Positions 51,154 to 62,400 of a DNA stretch of 64,000 nt are shown one piece after another. The DNA is from Acanthaster planci (taxonomy: Eukaryota; Echinodermata; Asteroidea; Valvatida; Acanthasteridae): assembly GCF_001949145.1 (NCBI RefSeq), contig NW_019091362.1:8889472-8953471 (forward strand), given 5' to 3'. The position numbers and the translations under genes were made by a program. Numbering within the stretch: the first letter of the stretch is position 1; every line of letters begins with the position of its first letter. The notes below the pieces were generated by a model that had not been told where the DNA came from, searched no databases, and worked only from the letters and a program-made list of their open reading frames with translations.

Positions 51154-52765
51154 ACAAGGGCGGATCCAGAACCAAATTTTCAGGGGGCAAACAAAGTTGG
51201 AAATGATTTCGTGTAACCTTTTATGGCCTCTCTGACAGAGAAAGCTACAAACAAAAATATCGCCTTTCTCTCATTATTAAAAAAGAAAAGGCTTCTTTTT
51301 GAGAAGAGGCGAGGGCATGCCCCCCCATCCACCCTTGCCATGCACATGATAACGTGTGCTTAATCATGCATATAACGGCATCCACATCGTTGAAAGATTA
51401 AGGCCTATACAAGATTAGACAAGAGCAAACGTTCGTCACTTATTGTTAACATTTTACCGTTTTTCAGTTCATACGTTTGATTCAAATCGTTTGGGCAACG
51501 ATGGTATCATGACATCATTGCCTGAAGATATAGCGGGGGGGGGCCTTCTCCTCAAATATTGCCTCGGATATAAGCAAGAGAAAACTTATGTATAATGTGA
51601 CTAGTAATAAGAAATAACCTATCGTGGATCGCTAGCTGGGTATCCAGGCTTGAATAAAGGCTAATATCCCAGTAATGTACTTCTTCGGTTGTTTCAAAAT
51701 ACCTTTTTTCTTGACAAATTATCGTTTTCAGCCGGGTTCTACTTAAAGAAAAGAAACATTCTCTTTCCCTCCCTAGGTCATGAATCTGGAAGATATATTT
51801 TTTTCAAAGGGAAGTACCGGTACAGTCCGAAATGAACAGAGGAAGCTCACACGGGCCATGGAGACGGTCTTCATTGAGGCATATCCCTAGCCCAGGTCGG
51901 TCGCCAGTCTTATTTTGCATCATAGTCGCAATGCAATGAAATAATTCGTTCAACCTGGGCTTCTGAGACTATTGTGTAATTAAAAAAATGCCAGCGGCCC
52001 TGGCCAGCGGGTTACGACAGTATAACAGAGGCAGTGTTGGGGGTTGTGTCTTTTACCATCAGCGGGACGAGTCAAATCGAGCAACGCCCTCACCCATTCG
52101 AAAATGTGCCCCCAAAAGGGAGGATTAACTGCTACCACTCCACCCTATTTCGCCAATTTGAGTTTTGAAATTGAAAGCCTGAGCACTTCTTATCCGGTAC
52201 TGGATTGGGGATACAGGTAATTATGACTACTTTATTAGGCCTGGAGGTATAGATACATGGTCTCCTTCACTCAGACTATTGGTTAATTATACAGTAAAAC
52301 AGTATTAAGCCGGTTGGTCAAAGCTGCTTAGCCACAGAAATTGAAAATGCGGCAGTGGGGAAGGAGCTGTTCATAAACCCCATGCAAATTTTATTGAAAG
52401 AAATGGGGAAGATACGATTTTTACGGAATTGTTTTAGTGTGTCCAAAACTTTGCTACTCTGAGCAGTGGTGATTGCATAATACAATGATTTTAAAAAGTC
52501 ATTCCAATTAATAACCAATTGTTTTAAAGATTTTAAACCGCGCAAATTATTGGGTTTTGGTGCACCAAAGGGGTTGGGAATTAGCAAACGGCACACGAAA
52601 TGAAATCAATATATGTGAAGTGACCACTGTGACTGACACGCCGTTTCCTCTTGTGCACGGGCATCGCGGGCACACTTTAATTAATTTTTCAAGTGGGCGA
52701 GGGCGCTGTTCCATTTTACTGGCACGCAAACCCACCATAGAAAACGACAGACCAGATTGTTACCT

Positions 52766-53009
52766 GGGCCCTTTTCCAATACTCGACTTGGGCTCCGTCT
52801 CAGGCTTCGTTCCAAAAACCAATCCCCGATTGTGGGCCTGAAGCGTTTAGATTAAACTGGGTTACCGTAAGTTCTGGCTCTTTTGCATCTTATTTGATGT
52901 TTTGTGGCACTATTAGACTGATTACTGCGCTTACAGCTTCAAAGTCAGCTAGTAAAAAAAACAGTTGAAGCCTGAGACGCAGCCGAAGTTGAGTATTGGA
53001 AAACGGCCC
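52766..53009 (-). mobile_element. ~244-bp MITE, copy 2
   Basis: Reverse complement of the element at 30624-30865 over its whole length, including the core ctgactttgaagctgtaagc and caaaacatcaaataagatgc. Flanked by CTG on both sides, perhaps a 3-bp target duplication as in PIF/Harbinger MITEs; copy 1 shows CTG/CTA. Confidence 0.8.
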
Positions 53010-54647
53010 TGGATTGAAAGTACGTGCTTGTGCTAGCAGTTAGAGAAAGTTAGAGGTGTCTTTTTGAGACCTTAGCTATACTTAAGGGGAGTATTGCACT
53101 GAAGTTGTTCTCAAGGGAAAAATTACTACGTGTAAAAGGAATCTTCTTTATATCGGTTGATGATTTTCATAATTTTATTTATGGCTCTGCGGCGGTATAG
53201 TAAACAAGACCGTGGGTGAATTACAGATTTCGAGAGTTGCTCGGATGCCGAGCCGCTAGCAGTGAGCCCCATATTGGAGCTGACTTGACAACTTACATCA
53301 CTTGTGTACATCAGGGGGATAAATAAACCCCGGTTGGGTAGGCCCTATGTAGTTTTACGGGGGAGCCAAACACATTTAGTTTAGTTGGTTTCTTTGTTTG
53401 TTGGTTGGTTTGTTGTTGTTTTGTTTTGCTTTAAGATCTTGAACCGCAAATAAATGCACACACTTGAGTGTCGCACAGTGAGTAGCAATTGGCTGAACTA
53501 CGTATCACCAGGGGCGTAAATCCTATGGGGTAGAGGTTATGTATCACCCCTTCGAACGGAGTGGGTAGGTTATTGGATTATCCCCCACTTTTTCGGGATG
53601 AGAAACAAAAGCATATTATCAACTTTATTTTTTTTAACTTTCCAACAACCAATAGGGCCCATGTATTCGATAGTAATGCACCTTTGTTGATGTAAGGTTC
53701 AGGAGTGTCATACATAAGATGCATATGGACAACACCCCAAGGGGTCATGTGGTGTCCAGCACTAACCTCCTTCCTGGTTATTCGAGTGTCTACGGCCAGG
53801 CAATTGGGTTGGGTTTAAGTCACCCACTCCCCCCCCCCCAAGTCCCCAGCAAACGCCACGGCATTGGGCAGTAATAGCGCTCCGGCTTCACTACTCAGTT
53901 CGGCTTGTTGTGTGTGGATAATGTGTGGTACTTTCACTCAGCTAAGAGTTGATCGGCGAGTCACATTGTAGCTCCGGTGCAGTCAATTTTAAGTTTAAAT
54001 ACATGTGAATGCGATGCGACGTTTGCTCGATTATCCCCGCTTTTCTGGAGATGGTGTTTGTCTTATTTTTCTGCCTGTTATACTATTGAAAATGTCGCAA
54101 CTATGACTCCGAATCTGGATTAACTTGGTTTTTAAGCACTCGAACCCTTTCAGAAAAGTTGGACTTTCGAGTTTCTGTATTAGATTTCTGTAAGTCGATC
54201 TATAAGTTCCGGCCTCTTTTCTAAAATAAAAAAAAGGGTTTTGAGTGCATTAGGACAACAGGACACATTTTGTAACAAAATCCGAGTCAGTGTGGATCAA
54301 ATGTTGAATGGAAACATCATCGTTGTTTATTACTGAAACTTCATGTTGCAATATTCTGTTGCATTTATTGTTGGGTTTCATTTGGTACGCAAGTCTGGTG
54401 ATAACCACTGTTTCGCTAATTACAAACATTAGCAAACAGATCGTTAATCAGATGGTTGTGAGTATTCAGACACTTGAACAATTCATTTCCCCACCTGTAC
54501 AAAACTCCTGAAGTAAATTTACATCGTGGTCAGCCCGAGGGAAATCCTTCTTCCGTTTTTGTTTTTTTTTTACTGTAAAGTGTAAGTCTTGCAATGTATT
54601 TTCAAAATTGCATCATCAGCAATCCCAAACACGCGACACAAAGCAAT

Positions 54648-55091
54648 CACGTGCATCAACGTCAAGTTCAACAGACACGTACCGCGGTCGCAACAAGTGC
54701 CCTGTTCAGTGACCTCTCAACGCAAAAATACCACGTGACAGTAGAGGAAAATAATATCATTACATACAGCGCGCGACACGTGAGGCATAAATTATTATAA
54801 GTGTGCTTCCGCCCTCCATTGCAGTTCAGGGTCGATCAGGAAGCTGAACTTGTCCGTGAACAAGGACTATTATAAAGTGGTCAGAGCTACTCAGGCGTAC
54901 ACCGGTAAGTGTACTTCGCCCAAGGTAAACTTTCCCTGCGAGCTATTTGGGATCTCCCACCCTTCCAGCAAAAAAGGCACCAGTAATACCAGGCTACGCT
55001 ACAGATCATGTTAATATACCTGTAAATATGTGCTACATACGCCGCAACATCGTTCGGCCAAAACAGTACCCGTACGGCAGTGCGGCACGTG
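54648..55091. promoter_or_regulatory. Cluster of four CACGTG E-boxes, candidate promoter
   Basis: Palindromic CACGTG hexamers lie at 54648, 54732, 54777 and 55086, in a stretch that is CpG-richer than its surroundings. TATA-like words (ttataag, tataaag) occur at 54.80 and 54.87 kb, and a consensus 5' splice site (accg|gtaagtg) lies at 54905 on the plus strand, ~4.4 kb before the permease 5' UTR acceptor. The region could be a promoter for the permease, for the divergent KASH5-like gene, or for both. Inferred from motifs alone. Confidence 0.3.
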
Positions 55092-56974
55092 ATCTGTATG
55101 CGGAAGTTTACTCCGAACAAAAAAAAAAAAAAATCATATCTAGGTCTGTTGATGTTGACAGTTCTAAGCGTGGTTTTTACCTCTTTGAAATTAAATTTTA
55201 GGTCAGTTCATCCTGCAGATTTTTGGTGTCAATGCATTATATTGGTGATCAAAGAATTTACAGCAAAAATAGTGTTGGCATTAAAAAAATGAAATATGGC
55301 AGAAGCTGCATGTATACAGGGTGTACTGTCACTGTAGGCCTACCCAGGGGCGGTTCTACAGGGTGGCTAGGGGTAGGGGTAAACTTTAGCCCCCCCCCAT
55401 GCAAAGATGAGTCAAAAAGCAGTAGCAAAAGTTAAAGGGTGACATCATGTACAAAGGGTTTACCCCGAAAAAATTAGCTCTAGAACTGTGTCTAGGGGGC
55501 CCTACATTGTGAGGACCTGCTTTCAGAGAGCCGACAACAACAGCACATGTATGTATATAGCATTATACCAGTGCCAGTGGTTTATGTACAGGTAATGGTC
55601 AATGATTCTCTTAAAAGTCTTCCAAAGCTGTGAATTTCAACAAAAGATGGCTCAATTTCATTGAGAAATGTGATACACAGTGGCATATCTGGGGGCGGGT
55701 GCTCATGTTTTCATTGTGTTGGTCATTGTTTCACTGGAATCAAAGGAATTCTTTTCAGACATCAAGGGGGTGTGTGTTAGGTAACGATAGTCTAGAGTGT
55801 GTATCGCGATTGGACATGTTGGGGGGTACCCCTCAGTCTCATTTCTTGCTGGATACAAGTTCCTTTGCCACATGTAATTATTGAATTCAGTCTTAGGAAA
55901 TCCACTTTTGTGTCCCACTTACCCATACTTTTATTTTGTTCATTTCACAATTTTGAAGAGTATTTAGGTTCCATATTGGTTTTATGCCAATACAGATTTG
56001 CATATTTATGTATAAAAATATTGTCATTTTGAGGAAGAAACCTTATTACAGGTGTTTCACCGCCAACATTGCCAGAATTTCAGATACTTTTACTATACTG
56101 AAAGTCTATGAAAATGCACATAATTCTGAAAAGTGAAAAAGTGAAATTCTGAAAAGTATTAGCTCTTGCATTTTTCACAATTATTGTAGAAAGATGATCA
56201 GTGCAAACAGACCCTAGGTATTCCACTGCCGTGTCACTGGGTTAAACCAAACTTAATTTAGAAAAAGTGGCACTTTCATTGACTCGGTACAAAGTTTCTT
56301 TCCCTTGGGTACTCGTTTCAGTACATGACAGTAGAAAGTAAGCTGCAGGGGTGAACAGAGTTTTCTAATAAGTTTGTTCAAAAATCATTTTCTGATCAAA
56401 AGTGGACAATTTCGGCTTCACAGTTTGAGCACCCTCACCCTTTTGAACCACGTCTGGAATGACAGATCACAGCAAGAGCACCCTCATTTTGTTGGAAAAA
56501 CATGGACAATTTATGTTTTAAGAAGTGCACGCACTATGGAATGCCTGAAGGGCCGAAATGACATAACAGTTTCCATGTACAGGTAATACTCCTTCCATAG
56601 TCCCTTCACACTGAACCCACTCAAACTTGATTTGAACAAGTATAAAGAATCGTAATGCACGATAGAAATGAAGCAGTTACCATCAGAGGACATGTTATGT
56701 GCAGCATTTACAAAATCAGGCAAGCACAATACATGCATTCGTATGGGGTGGCTGAGCCACTGACTCTCGGATGCTTACATGTAGGCCTACTAGTACAAAT
56801 GTTAATGTACATGTATGTCATGCCAAATCTCCCATTTGTGTTGTACACTTTCAACACCTGAGACGTCTATGGAGGCTGACAGTGTGTTGAACTTCACTGG
56901 ATGCCCTGCATTGTATAAAATACATGTAACAAGGCAGATGAAGTCGGAGTGTGCCTGGAAGAAGGTCTTAAGTG

Positions 56975-57289
56975 CTTACGACCTTTTGCCGGGAAGCAAA
57001 ATCGCTGCCCGAAAAAATTTTCCCGGCAAAAGGACGTATGTATGCAACTAATTTATTTTAATGAAATATAAGGATTTCTTTGCAAACATTTACCGAAACA
57101 ATTTCCCATGTTGTTTGATAAGTTGTTCAAAGGTTGCTTTTTGCACAGCCTGTGTTGATTTTGTAGTAAATTTTATCCGTTTTTACTAAATAAAAAGAGT
57201 GTGTTTCTTACACCCTTTTACCAGGAACATTTTTTCGTACTGTGCTTCCAGGCCAAAGGGTGTAAGTGCGCTTACGACCTTTTGCCGGG
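56975..57289. repeat. Repeat with 19-bp cttacgaccttttgccggg blocks
   Basis: The 19-base word occurs exactly at 56975-56993 and 57271-57289 in the same direction. A near-complement (cccggcaaaaggacgta, 57022-57038) makes a hairpin with the first. Between them the word pair ggccaaaggg / acaccctttta is a weaker echo. Probably a decayed MITE or tandem insertion. Confidence 0.5.
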
Positions 57290-59274
57290 CACACGATGAA
57301 GTGTACAAGTACATGTATACCCATATCGCTTCAGGATTTAACCCATTGCCAAGTCTTTTCATGCTTCAATCCCCTCATATCCAACATGGTCAGTGTAAAT
57401 AAATATCGCCTGGTAGCCTATAGACATGATGTACAAGGCACCACCTGTAAAGTAGCTTATTAGAATGAACTACAATCACATGCCTCTCTTTCTCAGAGAG
57501 AAACATGTAGTGATTAGATGCCCTATCTGGCTAGGCCAGCCCTTGATGGGTGCAAAGTCTGATTGGAAAATGACAAGCAAATATAATATGCCATGGGTCT
57601 TTTGCATGGCTTTGGAACTGGCATCATGTATTGATTGATCAACTTTGGAGGAAGGATAACCTGTAATGATTGATAAGCTGTAATATATGACTGTATGTTT
57701 CATGTTCTTGGATGGGGTTGCATATCATTTTTTACTGATTGCATTTTACCGTGTACGTAATACAGTTTCTACATGTACATGTATTTCTGTAAAGTTTCTA
57801 AGATCAGGTTTTTTTTCAACTGTTACAAATTTCACAGGCATACCTAAGGTGCAAGCTTCCGATCTTGATTAGTTCAATATTGTAAAATCAATGGCACTAT
57901 TTCAGAGTCAAACTTGCATGCATATGCAGCTACTTGTCAATCCCTAGTTTTGGTCCTCAGTACAGAATAAATGATTTGTCACCAGCAAGTCATGGATCCC
58001 TATTTCCAATTTTTCAGCCATACTCAGCTGTATACAAGAAGTGCTGCACATGCAGATGACCTTTAATCTTGGCATTGAGTTTCACCTTGCAGGTCCTCTT
58101 TCCCTTGGATTGGCATCAGCCTTTAGCAGGGCCAAGTTTTTCCCTGATTTCTGATGTTCAACACTTTTGGAGGGGGGCGTGACAAACACAATTTGAATGT
58201 ACTCTCAACTGCAATGTTACCTGGGATGTCAGATGGCACTGTCTAAATAAATGAGATAGTGGTACGTGACGGTTAAATTAATTTGTAATTTATGGGGAAA
58301 AAAGCATGTGACTGGGATGTTGAGGTTCTGGATGCATTGCGTGCAGACAGAATTCTACATTGTATAAATTACAAGGGACTTTGGTAATTGATATCACTGC
58401 CCTATGAAAACAAATGCACATTTCAAAAGGTTTTGTGTTTAAAGTGAAACTAAATCAGGAGTGGGCTAAAGATAGAAAACTTCAAAGATTGAAACCAAGT
58501 ACCCGTATGTTCAATTAAAATGCACTAGTTCTGATAAGGTCATGTGAAGATTAAGTGTACCTGAAGTTGTCCTTAGTAATACATAGAACACTTTGTTCTA
58601 AACCCATGAGAGTAAAACAGACAATTGTGGTGAGGTCCTTCCATCATGAAATGTACTCTTAAAATGAAAACAACTATATCTTAGCAGTTTCCTCAGCTAC
58701 AACGAAATGACCAAAAGCATGGGCATGACAGTATTCAAAACCTGTTATTTGCGCGCACATCAGTGGAGGCAGCTCAACCTTACTGAAATGCTGGCACTAA
58801 TGTGCAAGTAAGATTTTTGAAAGAGGGATAATCCATTCACAACAATGGGGATGTATGTATATCTCCCATGCCTATGTTTTAGGTTATTGTTCTCCACACG
58901 ACAACTGAACAAAATTTTAGCATCCACCGATGGTTGGAAAATCTCAAGTAAGGTCTTATTAGGTGAACGAATATTGAAACAAAAATTTGTGCACTTAAGC
59001 AGTTTGGACTACAATTAATCTTTTACAATTTCTGCTGTCAACTTTATGGTCACTCAAGATCAGTGACAATTTGATGGTGCGTAGACACTGGTACAAGTAT
59101 TTTTGAAGGCAAGGCACAAATATTAAAGAAACAGGTTCGGAGAGGGGGAGTAGCACGTTGTGCCTGCAGAGCAGTTGTCATGTTATTAGTGAGTGAACAT
59201 GATTTTTAGGTGATTTATAAATAAGGATAGTACCACAGATCAATGAAAGACGAAATAACTGCCTTTCTTCTTAG

Positions 59275-59347
59275 GTTCTGGCAGATTGTTTATCTGCTTT
59301 GCCCTCCTGCTTGCATGCTTGATCCAAGGTCTGCACTTGACGTCAGC
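59275..59347 (+). other. 5' UTR of the permease gene
   Basis: Lies between the acceptor cctttcttcttag (ends 59274) and the ATG at 59348. The acceptor implies at least one non-coding exon further upstream; a candidate donor is gtaagtg at 54905. Confidence 0.45.
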
Positions 59348-59434
59348 ATGGAACCCCTACCGGTACCGGATAAAAAGGGGCTCGTCGCCAACGAAGTCCC
59401 CATGGATGGTTGCGTGGATGATGGCGGCAGAGCG
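59348..59434 (+). CDS. Aa_trans permease exon 1 (start codon)
   Basis: Twenty-nine codons from [23 protein letters not shown] then GCVDDGGRA, soluble and acidic, as expected for a cytosolic N-terminus. Donor gtaagt, phase 0. A 3' splice site (cctttcttcttag) ending at 59274 puts 73 nt of 5' UTR on the same exon. Confidence 0.72.
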
Positions 59435-62400
59435 GTAAGTCAAACAGTTGGTCTATTTTGATTTTCATAGTCAAGTCAAATTAAGAAAAACAATGGTCGA
59501 GTTAAAGAAAGGAGCCTTCCTCTATTTTATCTTGGAAAAAAATTCATTCAGGACCAAAAGACAAGGCCCTGAAAGGTTTCTTCTTTTTTCAGAATATTAC
59601 TTTCAACAGGAAAGTGACAGAGAAAAGTATTCAGTATACTGTTCAGGTAATCTTAGCAGTAACTGTGTATAGTACACAGCCAGTTTTTCTCTACCTTTCC
59701 TCTTTTTACTTCCTTGTAAAACCTTGTAATTGGAGCTTTAAGCGAGAGATGCATTGGTTTGTGTGCACTTGGTAGAACCCTAGTAAACTCCCTACGGTAC
59801 AATATCATATTGCAGTTGGGAGGATTTATCCCTGTTAGGGTTGTTATTTTTAATTTTAAACTGTCCAACAATGCAATCAATGTTCATTTTGTCACATCTC
59901 CCCATGAAGGGGATTTCTTTGAGGGAACTCCTAGTTCCAATTTTTTTCAATAGCAGTAAGCTAATAAATGAATCATTTTCCCCCCCAAAGCAGTTATTGA
60001 TGAGACATGGATGGTGAGCCCCTGGTTTTGGTTCCCTTGTGCAGTGTATGTCAGGAGTAGAGCATGTTTCTATACATGGGCTTCCTTTTATTTGAGATGG
60101 AATAGTCCCCAGAAAATTGCCCTCTTGCGAATGTTTGAATTGTTTCTTTTGGCCTTAAATCTTCTATATAATTCATTTTCCTGCATATTTGTGTGCCTTT
60201 CAAAGCCGGCAGCCGTTAACAAGAGAGGTCTGACAATCCTCACGGCAGCGGTGTTTATCGTTGGAGAAATGGCAGGCGGAGGAATTCTGTCGCTTCCCGA
60301 CGCACTCAAATCAGCAGGTCTGCTGTTAACAATTCACTTACACGTATCTCTACTTCAACTTTGCGCTTGCATGCTTGAAGAATCAAGAATTTTTTTCTGT
60401 CTGAATGAGTTTCACTTACTGATACCTTTTAAGATCCAGAGATACCAGTTTTCAGGGAGTAGCGCGATTTCAGGCTTTTCACTCGCAATGTCAGGCCAAT
60501 AAATCTCAGGTCCTATAGGTAACAAGGTAGTACTTAGGCTTCTCTGGCCTTTATTTCAGGCTGTGGACGAGAAGCTGCCTGGCATTCCTGCCGATCATTT
60601 GTGCAGATATACTAGAGAATTAAAAATTTCAAAACTTTCAGCCGAGACATTGTGAGGTGAACCAACATTTGTTGCCCATCAGTTCTCTTTATTCCTCTTG
60701 AGCTACTTTTCCCTATATCATGCAAGTGCTTTAGTCAGGTCCATTAAAATCCATGTCACAAGCAATGGGCTGATGAGCAGTGACCAAGGCACTTTAACTG
60801 GATGGGAACTTGACTTGGGACTGTGTGACTCGTTGACTTATTGAACCTCAGAAGTCCGTCTTGGAAACCAGACAAGGAGGCAATCAATTAAGGTTCTACT
60901 ATGAAACGGAAAGTCAAGCTGAACAAGAAGGGCTGAGGAATTGCTTCCACAAGCTTTGCAGTTCACACCTTGCAGGTTCATCTTAAGTACCAAGATGCCA
61001 CAGTGTATGATAAGATCTTCTGTTCTCCCCCCATAGGATGGAGCGGTATCTTACTTCTCATCTTCTGTGCCTTCCTCTCCGCCTACACTGGCATTGTTCT
61101 TGGTCGGTCTTGGCAAATCCTCAAGGATAGGTTTCCTTTTTACCGAGAGCACATAAGGTACCCCTATCCTGCAATCGGTTTTGAAGCCATGGGAAAAGCA
61201 GGCAGGTAAATATTCAGCCACATTTGCTCTGTCCACTTGAATTGGATTAAAGTTAGAATTTGCTTCAAGTTGAAGTGAATCCTTAGCGGCAAGAAAATAA
61301 AAACAAGTTGGTTGAAAAGTGTTCAACCAGGCCCGTACACATGCTTCCAGTGCACCCACAAATACCATATACAGAAAGTGGTTGCATGTGCCCAGTGCGT
61401 CCTGTAGCAAATATGCCTAAACATGCACACGCACGTGCAGTGAGTTTCTACAGTAGGACAATTGTTTTGTATAAACACATCTCTTGTTCCCTCTCAGTGC
61501 AGATAGGCACACAGATCCCTCTACATTTTAGCTCTCCCGGAACAGGCACATAAAATTTGATTTATTTTTCTGGTGGGTTAGGCCTACTAACGACAAATTT
61601 ATGAACAAATTATAAAAATGTTAGGCAATGAACTTCTGATTAAGCTGGGCTTTGTTAGTGAATATGTAATAAAGCATATGTAATATTCTGAGCACTCTTT
61701 CGACCAGTTGTGGAAATCTATCTGTAGACAATTTGGGATGTGGTCGTCCACAAGAGAAAGTCTTCGAGTTAAGACATGCAGTTGACTGGTTTGTACATGT
61801 GTATTGGACACAGAAACCTGAATAGCTGGCACTTGCCCCATATCTTTGACGATCATTCACGCAGGTATGCTGTCACCCTATGCGTCAACCTGACACTGTT
61901 CAGTGTGACCACCGTGTTTCTCCTCGTCTCCTCCCAGCTCTTCCAGACTCTCTTACAGATGGCGGAAGTGAACATATCATTCTGTGCCTGGGTGCCCATC
62001 ATTGCTGCCGTTCTCTGCCCGTTGACTTGGCTGGGGACACCCAAAGACTTCTGGTGAGTTGACATTGAAAGCACCAAGCAAGTGTGGTACGTGGCCGCAT
62101 AAAGCATTAAACTACTACAGCACTAACTCTTCAGTTTTGGGCACAGAAGCTGTGACGCCGTCCAGACATTTTCAATTCCCATGCGTATTGTGGAACAAAG
62201 TGAAATGAGTTGGCAAGAATTCTGAATGACGTACTGTAAATGAAGTGCACAAATCCAACATAAGCAAATAGAGCATGTTTTTTATCAGTCGTATGATGTA
62301 CATGTATCATATAAAAAGCCGTAGGAAACTTCATCTGCAGTGCAGGTTTGTGCACAAACACGGATGCACCCAGCAGGCTACTCTGCACAGCGAGTTAGTC

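Larger units (their letters stand above)
46883..59274. other. Intergenic / 5' intron region between divergent genes
   Basis: About 12.4 kb without a convincing coding exon on either strand. It contains the hairpin at 47.0 kb, MITE-like elements at 50.7, 51.0 and 52.8 kb, the E-box cluster at 54.65-55.1 kb and the 57-kb repeat. The first non-coding exons and promoters of both genes should be here. Confidence 0.6.

Noticed and set aside
53500-53560. CAGGGGCGTAAATCC as another transposon end
   Set aside because: No matching inverted end was found within reach, so an element cannot be delimited.
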